A stretch of DNA of 64,000 nucleotides. It comes from Daphnia pulex. Its lineage: Eukaryota > Arthropoda > Branchiopoda > Diplostraca > Daphniidae. Shown here piece after piece: positions 44,315 through 58,848 of the stretch. Each line of letters begins with the position of its first letter. The stretch's first letter is position 1. The stretch covers positions 6,966,501-7,030,500 of the forward strand of contig NC_060028.1 in the NCBI RefSeq assembly GCF_021134715.1, given 5' to 3'. The notes under the pieces were generated by a model. It saw only the letters and a list, made by a program, of their open reading frames with translations. It ran no database searches and was not told the origin of the DNA. Both the position numbers and the translations under genes were made by a program.

Positions 44315-44777
44315 ACTCTACAAACTTACCTTTATCGATCTGTGAATGTCCAAGCTCCACTGATTGGATGAAGCTTTTTGACCAACCTTACAACAACAGC
44401 AACAAAGCCAACACATGCTTATAACCCACAATTCATGATTTATCACCTGATAGACTAGGCCGTTCTTCATTCAGTGTATCTTCACTAGTTGTGCTGGGAC
44501 TTTCGTCCCCACAACACTGTCCTCCTTTACCACTCTTGGATTCGCAATACGATGCCGTTCTCAAATGGGAAACAAAGAAAGATTTCACCTTTCCTAGACA
44601 GTATGATCAATATTAGAAATATGAATATTGAATAGCTATTTGAATGTATGTATATGTAATGTTGATATGTATGAATAGATTTGAAAGATTCTCAAGCTTC
44701 AATGCAGACGAGGTTGCTGAGCGACGATTACGTAACGACTAACGGTTATTCTAAATTTTTTCCCATTTCATTCATCA

Positions 44778-45414
44778 GAAGACCAAGAGCCTATCGCTTT
44801 TGCTCCCACCACCACCACCCCCGGACCAGTTCATCAGCCTCCTCAATTTTCCCATTTGAACGAAAACACCCAGGTGTTCCAAACTCCCTCCTTCCATGAG
44901 CAGTGCCCAGTCCTTTCTCGATTCCAGACCAACATCGGAGATCAGTTGCGCGCATGCCAGGATGCAGAAGTCAACCACCAGCAGCAGAAACATTTGCGGC
45001 GGCGGCGGGACGATGAGAGCAAAGGCATTGCCGAGTAGAACGAGTGCCTTCATCTGCAGCCAGCCGTTGTTTTCGTTCCTCTCTCCCAAGGCGGTGGTGC
45101 TGCTCCTCCCCAGCACCAATTGGCCGTCAGTTGCCTTGCCAGTTCCGGCAGCCCAAGCCGCAGTTTCAGCAGCAACCGCAGTCTCCTCCATGGGCAACAA
45201 TAACTTTCACTCTGCTCAACACAACACGAGAAAGGCAGGGGGAGGACAAATATGTCGGACGGCCAAAGTTTTGTGGTTCTCTGGAAATTCCGTAGCACTC
45301 AGGATGTCACACCTCCACTTTCTGCAAACGGACTGCTGGGATTTATTTCCGGCGAAACACTCGCCCACGACGGACCAAACTCGTATTTTTTTCTTTGTTT
45401 GCTCGATAAATTTA
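44778..45414 (+). pseudogene. GC-rich block, unit 5
   Basis: Copy of 24490-25126, same 4-bp deletion. Confidence 0.4.
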
Positions 45415-46341
45415 CGATCTGCCGCTACTCTCTTCAGCAAAATGCTATAGAAAGAGATAACCACACCGTCGTACAACTAGTCCATGTCCTCCTCTACTCC
45501 AACAAGAATCCCACTCACTCTCTGGGCCGAAGCAACTTTCTCCGTCGTCTACACTCTCAACCGCGTCCTCTCTTCCGCAAACCTTACCAAAACACCATTC
45601 GAGCTATGGTACGGACGCAATCCGGATGTCTCCAACCTGCAAGCCTTTGTATCAGAGCTCTACGTCTTCATCCCGAGCCAACTGCGACAGAAGTTCGACG
45701 TTAGGGCCCACTTGTGCATCTTTGACGGCAACTCGGACACACAGAAAGGCGATCGATACTGGGTCCCGTCCCTTCAACTGGAAAATTGAACGTCAGTTGA
45801 GACGTCTCCCCCATCGATCACTACTATACACCTCGTCTCCCGACTACCGATGTTCAAATGGGCGTCGATGTGTTCTCAACCTCAACCTGTAAAGATATCG
45901 GGGCCTAACGACGACGAGGAGGAAGTCGGTACCGATCGAGTTGAGGATCGACCAACAAAACCAACACCAGCAACCAACAACCCTCCACACTCAATGAATG
46001 AGCTTGAAGCCGCACCAATCGATGCTGAATTGGACTCGTCACGATCATCACCCTTCCTTCGTGACCAATCCATCCACATTACGGGTCACCCACGCCTCCA
46101 ATCATCGGACTTCATCGATCCGTTCGCATTCGAACACAGCGAGAGGATGAACAACACAAAGCACTCCCGTCCATTCCCCCGTATCACCTACCCCAAAGAG
46201 AACGTAAGAAAACAGATACCATCGGTATGCTGACTGCTCATCTTGGCCTGGGAGATGAGTCAAATCCTTTCAGAGACGCCGTCCTCCTATCTAGTGAAGC
46301 ATCCCGAATGGATGGCAGCCTGCACAAAGGAATGCGATTCC
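45415..46341 (+). pseudogene. Copia integrase/hinge fragment, unit 6
   Basis: Same content and borders as 25127-26053. Confidence 0.8.
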
Positions 46342-47618
46342 AAAAAAAGGAATGCGACTGAAAAAGGGTAAGGGGAATAAGGTTTCAGGTTTCTCCTGAA
46401 AAGAACGGCGGCAATCATGGATTCATTCTAGCCTTCACCCCTCGTCTTGAAGTTCCCGAACGACCGAACCCCTTTCTTGAAATTCAAATAATGAGCGGGA
46501 AAAAGTATTCACGTAATGGGAGATAAATTAATATATAAAAAGAACACTCTGCGGGTTCATTGCATTGGCATTTTTGTGTCTCAGATGCTATACAGCTCAA
46601 GCTACTCAAATGAAGAAACTGAAGCTCAAAATTGAAGTGAAAGAATCACTTTGGAAAGCCCTGCATGTTAGAGCACAGATAAAGATCACAGTGGTCTTTA
46701 TCTGTGGTAATAGTGTGTTCCAGGACAGACCCTAGATTGGATGACCACAAATATGCAGCAGATGACGTTTCTTTCGGATAAGAAAAGCAAATTTTACCTA
46801 AATCCTGCTAGGTACTAAACTACAATGGACACACATCACGCGGAATGTACTCCATTTTGCTGGAAAAATTCAAAGGAAAGATTTTTTGTAATTTTTGTAA
46901 GCCAGTAGAGACTCCAGAAGGATATTGGTTTAGGCCGGTACAATCTAAAAACTAAATAACATATTCCAAAAGATAACAGATTAAAAAAATTGACTAGATT
47001 ATACGCTGACATCTTCATATTATCACTCCGTGTACTTTTATTTTTGTACTTTTAGTTTTTGGATGATGATTCGGGTAAATTGGTTTTCTTGTATTTGAAT
47101 TTTGATATCATCATTAAATGTATATTCATCATTAAATGTATATTCAGAAATAGAAAAGGGTGAGCAATCGAGTGGCGCCGAGGGCCGAGGGCGAGTGAAG
47201 AGAAAACAAAGAACGATGCCACATCCATGTTCAACGAGTAGTGTAGTAGTGTATTTTCATGTGTCACAGTGTTCAATGTGTTGCACTATTACCAGCTTCT
47301 AAATAATTAAAATCGTTTTTAGTTCATTTTCAATTATTTGAAAACGATTGAAAGAATTCACTTACCGGTTTCGAGATATAGAAACCATCCTTTTCCCCAT
47401 TGAAAACGGCGGATTTTTGGAGTGCTGCCCTCCAAGACATTCCTTTGTCTATAAGAAATCTTTGTCAGCAAGTGTCAATGTAATTCACTTTGGAATAACA
47501 TTGCTCTTTTAAACAAAGACTATTGTAACAATTGGAGAGAAAGTATTACAGAATTACGTTTGCAGTAGAGATAGTGCAGCCTCAATTTCCTCGCGGTCGT
47601 CTTTATAACCATAGAGAG

Positions 47619-48651
47619 TGGATTGTTGAGCCATTACTGCCGAGGGTTCAAAGCTGCAACGACGGCGACACTTTTCCCTGAAACGGACCAAAGACTAATC
47701 ACTAAAATCTTAGGGACATATTTAGACAACAAATTTGGAATGTATGTGGTGGTTAGGTGCATGAATAGTGATTTCATTTTATTCAACAGGTACAAAAAAC
47801 TGGAACCCAAAGTGTTCGAAGAATTGGCACAATCGATTATGGCTTACTTCCCCGTAACACAAGGCAGCAACAGTTTTTATGGATAAGATTACAACTTTAA
47901 TTTTTTAGAGTAAATATTTTGAATCAGCCGCTGTTTATTCTTGACAGGAAGCCTGGTATGATGTGTCTACTGGACGTGGAAGACTCTGGGAGTATACAGG
48001 TGACTCCAGAAGAAAACCGGGTGTCAAAAGGAAAAACGAGAAGAAGACACAGTGTGAAGCTACCGTGAATGAAAACGACGCCGAGGCATTTATTAAGGCA
48101 TCTGAAGTCGCCGAATCGAATGAAAATGTCACTATTTCAACGTTCAAATCTTCTTTTACTGTGAGGGGAAAATGGATTCTGATCACAGCCGTCAAAAAGT
48201 AAATGGCCGCTACTCACTTTTTAAATACATTTAAAAGGTTGAAAGAGTTAGATAGTTTCATGTTTAAGGCTATGCAGTGTCTAATAGGCTCTATACCTAA
48301 CTTTTTCATGGGTTATAATTAAAAACTTTACCTTAAAAATACCCTAAATCGTGTTTTTCAGATTTCCTCGATTCTGATTGGTCGAGAAAATTCCCAATAA
48401 AGACTTTCGGGGTGCCTCTCTCAGCATACTACTGTAATTTGCGCTGCTTTAAGAGCCCCTAAACCTTCGGTAATTTAGTAAACTAAATTCCTCAGGGATA
48501 AATACAACGGATAATGTTGAAAAAATTATTCTTTCTTCTTCCTTCAAATGTTTTGTAGAATGTCCATCTGTATCTTTTTCTGATCACTCTGCTTTTGAAA
48601 CTTTAAGTATTTATTCTTATCCTTATTGTAAATTCTTTGACAACTTTTAAA
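47619..48651 (+). pseudogene. Broken multi-exon gene copy, unit 6
   Basis: Matches the unit-3 copy. Confidence 0.45.
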
Positions 48652-49027
48652 TTAGTTGAAATGACGTTAAAGATCAAACGTCCAGAAATAATTCTGCTCA
48701 TGTTTTCGTAATAAAAATGATTAATAATTTGAATTGCAAAATTGTTAATCAAATTCCTCAAAATAAATAGTCTAAAAATATGTATACGATGTTCATTAGA
48801 ACAAAAGAATACGTGTCATTAAATGACCAATCTGTTTGCGATAGATTTTGTCTTTGTTACGGCACAATATGCAAACTGGCTGTATGTATATTTCCCTTGC
48901 AGTATCGTTGATTGTGTAGTGAGAAAAAATGCATTTATGGAAATATGTAAGATAATCTCAAATAATTAGCTTGAAAGCTATACAACTGCTTGAAACTATC
49001 GACTTGTATTAAGGTGAATACTACAAA

Positions 49028-49671
49028 TTATTCTTTATCGATATAAATACGTTGGATTAATTGTTTTACTCTTTCTACAGATGGATCTTTTTCGTCAGCT
49101 ACTACAAGTTCAAATCCACCGTCTACCTGCATTGACGCCATCATAGATGCAACAGTACCGCCACTACGCAATTGAAATTTGTTTCCATTGAGTCCATCTT
49201 TTAGTGGAACTAACATCATTTGGAGTAGAATCTCTACTTTTTCTAGCAATTGTAACTGTAATGACACCTCCATCAATTTTAACCCTTGATGCTTCATACC
49301 AAGAAAAATCAGTTTTTGTGTTACAACGTCGGCTCCAATACACATCTCCTTCTTGTACAACAGATTCTCCAGATACAGGAGGTACATTATTAGATACATG
49401 AATATGACGACCCATTGATGGGATAACAAGTTCTCCGTGACATTTTTTTTTCTAGCGTCAAATGTTTTGTAGAATCAACACTACCTAGGTATGATCCAAA
49501 TGGTTTTTAATTTTCAATCACATCCATAGTTCCTGTACCAAATAGTGGTGCAAAACATTTAGTCAAGTCATAAACTTCAACAAACCAAACATCAATAGAA
49601 TAGTCAGGATTCATATCTTCTCCTCTTCTGTATTCGACAATAGGGTACACGCAGGTAAAATAAATTTTTTT
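49028..49671 (-). pseudogene. Frameshifted gene remnant copy, unit 6
   Basis: Matches the unit-3 copy, including its private change near 49618. Confidence 0.5.
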
Positions 49672-49955
49672 TGTTTTTATCTAGTCTAGAGTAATTTTTT
49701 ACATGGATCATTTTTTCGAGAGGGTTGTTACCTCGAAAAAATTTATTTCGCGAGATATTTAAGTTTAAAGTTGTATTAGGCTCCTCCTTCTCAAATTTGG
49801 TTGTTTAGCCATCTTTGGTAGGAGGAGCCTAATTAAGGCACCAAACCATGCAGACGAACAGCTGTTGAGTCAGTTTTAGCTGTTCCTTTAATAATCGATC
49901 GAGATGTTGATCGATATTCTATCAATCGATTAGTGTAGGAAGTTTTCTGTGCAGC

Positions 49956-50515
49956 CATGGACTACTCTAATAAAGGACGGTACTCTTAGCCTATCTCGCC
50001 GTGTAAAAGCTAGTCAGGTGGGCTATTTTCATGAAAAATTAATAAAAAATATCAAAAATATTCAGTTTTTTTTGCTGATTTTAACTATGTAGATAAATCT
50101 AAGTAAAATTAACTAATCAATAAGATATTCTAATTTTACTTTCAGCAGTAAGGGTAAAAGTGGGAAACACCGGTGCCCTCTAGCAACAAAGCACCCTAAG
50201 CTCTTGCCAATAAAACCTACAAGGTAAAGGAGAGTTAGGAGAGGAGGTGGTGTCTCTTGCACGCAATGGGTATCTGCTTGTAAACTTACAAGAGCTTATG
50301 AGGTTTGGTTCCTAGATGGCACCGGTGTTTCTTACTATTTAAAATTTTCAGAATAAAATATTGAAATATCTCCACGAAGATAAATTTTAGGTATAAGAAC
50401 ATTAGGTAATTAAATACTTTTTTTTTATTCTGATTCCGATTCTCCGGGAAAAAATATTTACATGGCCGACATAGGAAATGCCGAATAGTCCCGTCCTTAA
50501 TTAGAGTAGTCCATG
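49956..50515. mobile_element. P-like MITE, unit 6
   Basis: Copy of 12145-12704; same flanks. Confidence 0.85.
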
Positions 50516-50880
50516 GTGCAGCACGCCGTAATGTAATAAGCGTCACAATCGCTTACTCCGTCGTCATCTTCAGTCATAATTGAATTTTTTTATGCCTTTG
50601 TTTACAAAGTCCATAAAGTTGATCATGTGTGTCAAATCATTCCCCGTTTCTACCATTATAGTGAATTTTTCATAAATACTTGCAACGTCTATCTCTGTAA
50701 ATGTTAAACAAATTAAAATGTAAAATTATATGTAAAATTTATTAGGATAAAATAAATTCGAGACTTACAGTTTGACGGTTGAAGCAAGCCTTCTCAGAAC
50801 GGACTAGTGTCACCCCTCTAGTTTTTGACCGATTTTCTAATCTCCTAAAAGGGACACATTATTACTACGTAGTGTTTACA

Positions 50881-52923
50881 ATTATTTTAAATTGAATACT
50901 GAGAAAAGCGTCCCCTAGATGTTCTAAGCGCTGTTAAAAAGGGCGAAATAATGTTATCTTCGTTGAGTGTGAGCGCTTCTAGCAGTAGGTTCTTGTTGTG
51001 AAACTCATAATTCAGAATATTTTCTCATTTTTCTAGTAACAGTAGTAAACAGTTCTGAAGTTGGAACGAGTTTCATCCTTTTTGTCGGACAGTCTTCTTA
51101 ACTTTTCTCCCATTCACGCTTTCCATTTAGTTCCAGAGTCTTCATTATTTCTAATACTCATTAAAATGTTAATTAAATTTAAGAACCTTATTATATACCT
51201 TCGTTGCTTCTCGTAATTATTCGTCAGCTTGCGTGTCATAATGTATTCCGCATGCAAAACGTAGGTCTTAGACTGCCTGCTTCAGATGACCAAAAGCTCT
51301 GCCTGTAAAGTGAATGAAATTTACTTTAGTCAACCTAAAATGTTTCAAATCAGAAATCAGGCCGGAAGTGAGCGATAGCCCAACTGTTAAGCTGTATTTA
51401 AATCAAATCAGACACCTTTGATTCTCTTTATGACTTCGGAAGATCCAGACTTTGCTTTGACTAATTGTAAGAAAAGTTAGCAAGTTTACTTGTAAATTTT
51501 CAAAAGAGTTATTCTTGCCAAAAGTGTAGTTGAGGAACGGGGTCATAACAATTCTGAAAGTTGTCATCGAATAGTTTGAATCTTTATAAACTGCTCCCGC
51601 GATCGACTTGAAAATGTCTCCTAGGACATCGGGAGGAACATTAATCGCAGCATAGTCTTCAGGGGGGTTACCCAATTTCACAATCTCGTAATACTAAGTA
51701 AAGAAAAATTATTCAATTAAATTCTGTTATTTTAATGTAATTTATATTTATGAAAAAAGTAAAAGTAACTTTCTGCTGAAGGAAATTTATGTCCATTTGC
51801 CTTTTGTTTCTTGGCGAACGTGTCGATTAAGGTCTGTATTTCTCTTGGCAAAGGTTTCAGGAATTTGTGAAACTTGAATTTCACCGTCAGAACGCCTAAG
51901 GAGTTGTTGCAGACCAAGACGTTTTTCAGTTCAGACAAGACACTTGGAGGATAGAACGGTGAAGCGTCAAAGCACATCTCAGCCGCCAAGCCTCATACGA
52001 TTTGTTCAAAAATGAGTAAGTTATAGTTAATTCATTACGCAGTTTTTAAAATTAATTTAAAGGGAATACCGAGGAAAGCGTCCCCAAGGTGTTCGAAGCG
52101 CTCGTAACAAGGGCGAAATACTGCTATCTTCCATGAGTATGTTAGCGCTTCCAGTAGCTAATTCTTGTCGCGGAACTCATAATTCAGAATTTCTTCTAAT
52201 TTGTCCAGCCCTTCAAACAGTTCTGAAGTTGGAACCAGTCTCATCCTTTTTGACGGACGGTCTTTCGAATTTTTCCCCTTTCACGCTCTCCATTGAGTTC
52301 CAGGATCTGCATTATTTTTAATACTCATTAAAATGTTAATGGAGCAGTTACACATCTTGCGTTAACAGGTCTGAAAATCTTATTTGTGTCCTAATTGGCC
52401 AATCAGTGTACAGTCTCTTTAAAATACTGTACGCTGATTGGCCATTTTGGACACAAATGAGATTTCCAGACCTGTTAACGCAGGACGTGTAACTGCTCCA
52501 TTAAACTTAGGAACCTTATTGTATACCTTTGTTGCTTCTCGTAGCCATTCGTCAGCTTGCGTGTCATAATGTAGTTGGCATGCTAGACGTAAGTCTTGAA
52601 ATGCCTGCTCAAGATGACCAGAAACTCTGCATGAATAATGTATTATGTATTGCTTACTTTAGTCAAATAGATTGTTTTTAAATTTATTACCTTTGCGCCC
52701 ATCCTCTATATTGTAGGCCAAACCAGAGTCTGGATTGAGGGTAAGTGCACAATCGGAGTCAATGAAACATGCATGTGGAAATGGTGAGATTTGAGAAGCA
52801 ATTGGTTATTTTTACGTAGAGTAGGGACATAGCATAGACATAGCATGTTTATCATATCGGTCAGGAAATCCAAAGCAGCTTTGTAATCTTTATCAGCTAT
52901 TGAAGCCAAATGAAGGTTCTTTT
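50881..52923 (-). pseudogene. Dicer RNase IIIb / Hip-TPR block, unit 6
   Basis: Matches the unit-3 copy. Confidence 0.65.
52336..52504. mobile_element. Foldback MITE, unit 6
   Basis: Full copy, as in unit 3. Confidence 0.85.
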
Positions 52924-53371
52924 ACTCTACAAACTTACCTTTATCGATCTGTGAATGTCCAAGCTCCACTGATTGGATGAAGCTTTTTGACCAACCTTAC
53001 AACAACAGCAACAAAGCCAACACATGCTTATAACCCACAATTCATGATTTATCACCTGATAGACTAGGCCGTTCTTCATTCAGTGTATCTTCACTAGTTG
53101 TGCTGGGACTTTCGTCCCCACAACACTGTCCTCCTTTACCACTCTTGGATTCGCAATACGATGCCGTTCCCAAATGGGAAACAAAGAAAGATTTCACCTT
53201 TCCTAGACAGTATGATCAATATTAGAAATATGAATATTGAATAGCTATTTGAATGTATGTATATGTAATGTTGATATGTATGAATAGATTTGAAAGATTC
53301 TCAAGCTTCAATGCAGACGAGGTTGCTGAGCGACGATTACGTAACGACTAACGGTTATTCTAAATTTTTTC

Positions 53372-53389
53372 AATTCTTCAATTTTCATT
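53372..53389. other. Filler DNA at the unit 6/7 junction
   Basis: Identical to the filler at 33084-33101, as expected from the 20,288-bp duplication. Confidence 0.75.
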
Positions 53390-53832
53390 AGGAAGTCGGT
53401 ACCGATCGAGTTGAGGATCGACCAACAAAACCAACACCAGCAACCAACAACCCTCCACACTCAATGAACGAGCTTGAAGCCGCACCAATCGATGCTGAAT
53501 TGGACTCGTCACGATCATCACCCTTCCTTCGTGACCAATCCATCCACATTACGCGTCACCCACGCCTCCAATCATCGGACTTCATCGATCCGTTCGCATT
53601 CGAACACAGCGAGAGGATGAACAACACAAAGCACTCCCGTCCATTCCCCCGTATCACCTACCCCAAAGAGAACGTAAGAAAACAGATACCATCGGTATGC
53701 TGACTGCTCATCTTGGCCTGGGAGATGAGTCAAATCCTTTCAGAGACGCCGTCCTCCTATCTAGTTAAGCATCCCGAATGGATGGCAGCCTGCACAAAGG
53801 AATGCGATTCCCTATTCGGCTTGTCTCTCTAA
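53390..53832 (+). pseudogene. Copia hinge/RT-start fragment, unit 7
   Basis: Same content and borders as 33102-33544. Confidence 0.8.
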
Positions 53833-55586
53833 GAAGAAATTTCCCAATCGATCAAAGTGTGACACAGAAAAAATGACCAATTTAAACTGCAACACAAAAA
53901 AGGGAAGACAAACAAATTTAATCATATTTCTGCACAAGCAACGCTGAAAGCGGGTTCGGATTAGGCCGTCAAAAATAAGAATACGCAAATGGAAATCTAC
54001 GCACCTGTAAAATGTTTTGGGTTGAGCAACTGAGTAAACAAAAGAAGGAAAACAGGTTCTTATCTCTTTTTCTCATTCATCTTGATAATTTGTTGATAAC
54101 GTGTTGAAATGCTACTGACTGAAAAAGGGTAAGGGGAATAAGGTTTCAGGTTTCTCCTGAAAAGAACGGCGGCAATTATGGATTCATTCTAGCCTTCACC
54201 CCTCGTCTTGAAGTTCCCGAACGACCGAACCCCTTTCTTGAAATTCAAATAATGAGCGGGAAAAAGTATTCACGTAATGGGAGATAAATTAATATATAAA
54301 AAGAACACTCTGCGGGTTCATTGCATTGGCATTTTTGTGTCTCAGATGCTATACAGCTCAAGCTACTCAAATGAAGAAACTGAAGCTCAAAATTGAAGTG
54401 AAAGAATCACTTTGGAAAGCCCTGCATGTTAGAGCACAGATAAAGATCACAGTGGTCTTTATCTGTGGTAATAGTGTGTTCCAGGACAGACCCTAGATTG
54501 GATGACCACAAATATGCAGCAGATGACGTTTCTTTCGGATAAGAAAAGCAAATTTTACCTAAATCCTGCTAGGTACTAAACTACAATGGACACACATCAC
54601 GCGGAATGTACTCCATTTTGCTGGAAAAATTCAAAGGAAAGATTTTTTGTAATTTTTGTAAGCCAGTAGAGACTCCAGAAGGATATTGGTTTAGGCCGGT
54701 ACAATCTAAAAACTAAATAACATATTCCAAAAGATAACAGATTAAAAAAATTGACTAGATTATACGCTGACATCTTCATATTATCACTCCGTGTACTTTT
54801 ATTTTTGTACTTTTAGTTTTTGGATGATGATTCGGGTAAATTGGTTTTCTTGTATTTGAATTTTGATATCTTCATCATTAAATGTATATTCAGAAATAGA
54901 TGAGCAATCGAGTGGCGCCGAGGGCACGAGTGAAGAGAAAACAAAAAACGATGCCACCCCCATGTTCAACGAGTAGTGTAGTAGTGTATTTTCATCCATC
55001 ACTTGTTGACAAAATGATGTCCAAAAGGGTACCATATGACCCAATCCAGTTTCTGGATGATGATTCGGATAAATTTGTTTTCTTGTATTTGAATTTTGAT
55101 GTCTTCATCATTAAATGTATATTCAGAAATAGATGAGCAATCGAGTGGTGCCGAGGGCCCGAGTGAAGAGAAAACAAAGAACGATGCCACATCCATGTTC
55201 AACGAGTAGTGTAGTAGTGTATTTTCATGTGTCACAGTGTTCAATGTGTTGCACTATTACCAGCTTCTAAATAATTAAAATCGTTTTTAGTTCATTTTCA
55301 ATTATTTGAAAACGATTGAAAGAATTCACTTACCGGTTTCGAGATATAGAAACCATCCTTTTCCCCATTGAAAACGGCGGATTTTTGGAGTGCTGCCCTC
55401 CAAGACATTCCTTTGTCTATAAGAAATCTTTGTCAGCAAGTGTCAATGTAATTCACTTTGGAATAACATTGCTCTTTTAAACAAAGACTATTGTAACAAT
55501 TGGAGAGAAAGTATTACAGAATTACGTTTGCAGTAGAGATAGTGCAGCCTCAATTTCCTCGCGGTCGTCTTTATAACCATAGAGAG

Positions 55587-56619
55587 TGGATTGTTGAGCC
55601 ATTACTGCCGAGGGTTCAAAGCTGCAACGACGGCGACACTTTTCCCTGAAACGGACCAAAGACTAATCACTAAAATCTTAGGGACATATTTAGACAACAA
55701 ATTTGGAATGTATGTGGTGGTTAGGTGCATGAATAGTGATTTCATTTTATTCAACAGGTACAAAAAACTGGAACCCAAAGTGTTCGAAGAATTGGCACAA
55801 TCGATTATGGCTTACTTCCCCGTAACACAAGGCAGCAACAGTTTTTATGGATAAGATTACAACTTTAATTTTTTAGAGCAAATATTTTGAATCAGCCGCT
55901 GTTTATTCTTGACAGGAAGCCTGGTATGATGTGTCTACTGGACGTGGAAGACTCTGGGAGTATACAGGTGACTCCAGAAGAAAACCGGGTGTCAAAAGGA
56001 AAAACGAGAAGAAGACACAGTGTGAAGCTACCGTGAATGAAAACGACGCCGAGGCATTTATTAAGGCATCTGAAGTCGCCGAATCGAATGAAAATGTCAC
56101 TATTTCAACGTTCAAATCTTCTTTTACTGTTAGGGGAAAATGGATTCTGATCACAGCCGTCAAAAAGTAAATGGCCGCTACTCACTTTTTAGATACATTT
56201 AAAAGGTTGAAAGAGTTAGATAGTTTCATGTTTAAGGCTATGCAGTGTCTAATAGGCTCTATACCTAACTTTTTCATGGGTTATAATTAAAAACTTTACC
56301 TTAAAAATACCCTAAATCGTGTTTTTCAGATTTCCTCGATTCTGATTGGTCGAGAAAATTCCCAATAAAGACTTTCGGGGTGCCTCTCTCAGCATACTAC
56401 TGTAATTTGCGCTGCTTTAAGAGCCCCTAAACCTTCGGTAATTTAGTAAACTAAATTCCTCAGGGATAAATACAACGGATAATGTTGAAAAAATTATTCT
56501 TTCTTCTTCCTTCAAATGTTTTGTAGAATGTCCATCTGTATCTTTTTCTGATCACTCTGCTTTTGAAACTTTAAGTATTTATTCTTATCCTTATTGTAAA
56601 TTCTTTGACAACTTTTAAA
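55587..56619 (+). pseudogene. Broken multi-exon gene copy, unit 7
   Basis: Matches the unit-4 copy. Confidence 0.45.
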
Positions 56620-56995
56620 TTAGTTGAAATGACGTTAAAGATCAAACGTCCAGAAATAATTCTGCTCATGTTTTCGTAATAAAAATGATTAATAATTTGA
56701 ATTGCAAAATTGTTAATCAAATTCCTCAAAATAAATAGTCTAAAAATATGTATACGATGTTCATTAGAACAAAAGAATACGTGTCATTAAATGACCAATC
56801 TGTTTGCGATAGATTTTGTCTTTGTTACGGCACAATATGCAAACTGGCTGTATGTATATTTCCCTTGCAGTATCGTTGATTGTGTAGTGAGAAAAAATGC
56901 ATTTATGGAAATATGTAAGATAATCTCAAATAATTAGCTTGAAAGCTATACAACTGCTTGAAACTATCGACTTGTATTAAGGTGAATACTACAAA

Positions 56996-57639
56996 TTATT
57001 CTTTATCGATATAAATACGTTGGATTAATTGTTTTACTCTTTCTACAGATGGATCTTTTTCGTCAGCTACTACAAGTTCAAATCCACCGTCTACCTGCAT
57101 TGACGCCATCATAGATGCAACAGTACCGCCACTACGCAATTGAAATTTGTTTCCATTGAGTCCATCTTTTAGTGGAACTAACATCATTTGGAGTAGAATC
57201 TCTACTTTTTCTAGCAATTGTAACTGTAATGACACCTCCATCAATTTTAACCCTTGATGCTTCATACCAAGAAAAATCAGTTTTTGTGTTACAACGTCGG
57301 CTCCAATACACATCTCCTTCTTGTACAACAGATTCTCCAGATACAGGAGGTACATTATTAGATACATGAATATGACGACCCATTGATGGGATAACAAGTT
57401 CTCCGTGACATTTTTTTTTCTAGCGTCAAATGTTTTGTAGAATCAACACTACCTAGGTATGATCCAAATGGTTTTTAATTTTCAATCACATCCATAGTTC
57501 CTGTACCAAATAGTGGTGCAAAACATTTAGTCAAGTCATAAACTTCAACAAACCAAACATCAATAGAATAGTCAGGATTCATATCCTCTCCTCTTCTGTA
57601 TTCGACAATAGGGTACACGCAGGTAAAATAAAATTTTTT
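56996..57639 (-). pseudogene. Frameshifted gene remnant copy, unit 7
   Basis: Matches the unit-4 copy. Confidence 0.5.
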
Positions 57640-57923
57640 TGTTTTTATCTAGTCTAGAGTAATTTTTTACATGGATCATTTTTTCGAGAGGGTTGTTACC
57701 TCGAAAAAATTTATTTCGCGAGATATTTAAGTTTAAAGTTGTATTAGGCTCCTCCTTCTCAAATTTGGTTGTTTAGCCATCTTTGGTAGGAGGAGCCTAA
57801 TTAAGGCACCAAACCATGCAGACGAACAGCTGTTGAGTCAGTTTTAGCTGTTCCTTTAATAATCGATCGAGATGTTGATCGATATTCTATCAATCGATTA
57901 GTGTAGGAAGTTTTCTGTGCAGC

Positions 57924-58483
57924 CATGGACTACTCTAATAAAGGACGGTACTCTTAGCCTATCTCGCCGTGTAAAAGCTAGTCAGGTGGGCTATTTTCAT
58001 GAAAAATTAATAAAAAATATCAAAAATATTCAGTTTTTTTTGCTGATTTTAACTATGTAGATAAATCTAAGTAAAATTAACTAATCAATAAGATATTCTA
58101 ATTTTACTTTCAGCAGTAAGGGTAAAAGTGGGAAACACCGGTGCCCTCTAGCAACAAAGCACCCTAAGCTCTTGCCAATAAAACCTACAAGGTAAAGGAG
58201 AGTTAGGAGAGGAGGTGGTGTCTCTTGCACGCAATGGGTATCTGCTTGTAAACTTACAAGAGCTTATGAGGTTTGGTTCCTAGATGGCACCGGTGTTTCT
58301 TACTATTTAAAATTTTCAGAATAAAATATTGAAATATCTCCACGAAGATAAATTTTAGGTATAAGAACATTAGGTAATTAAATACTTTTTTTGTATTCTG
58401 ATTCCGATTCTCCGGGAAAAAATATTTACATGGCCGACATAGGAAATGCCGAATAGTCCCGTCCTTAATTAGAGTAGTCCATG
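57924..58483. mobile_element. P-like MITE, unit 7
   Basis: Copy of 12145-12704 with the same T-to-G change as unit 4. Confidence 0.85.
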
Positions 58484-58848
58484 GTGCAGCACGCCGTAAT
58501 GTAATAAGCGTCACAATCGCTTACTCCGTCGTCATCTTCAGTCATAATTGAATTTTTTTATGCCTTTGTTTACAAAGTCCATAAATTTGATCATGTGTGT
58601 CAAATCATTCCCCGTTTCTACCATTATAGTGAATTTTTCATAAATACTTGCAACGTCTATCTCTGTAAATGTTAAACAAATTAAAATGTAAAATTATATG
58701 TAAAATTTATTAGGATAAAATAAATTCGAGACTTACAGTTTGACGGTTGAAGCAAGCCTTCTCAGAACGGACTAGTGTCACCCCTCTAGTTTTTGACCGA
58801 TTTTCTAATCTCCTAAAAGGGACACATTATTACTACGTAGTGTTTACA

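Larger units (their letters stand above)
41048..45414. repeat. Array unit 5 (truncated, 4367 bp)
   Basis: It begins inside a minus-strand pseudogene (equivalent to base 11648) and carries the same 198-bp and 4-bp deletions as unit 2, of which it is the duplicated tail. Confidence 0.9.
45415..53371. repeat. Array unit 6 (copy of unit 3)
   Basis: It reproduces all private features of unit 3 at an offset of 20,288 bp, including the filler at 53372-53389. Confidence 0.9.
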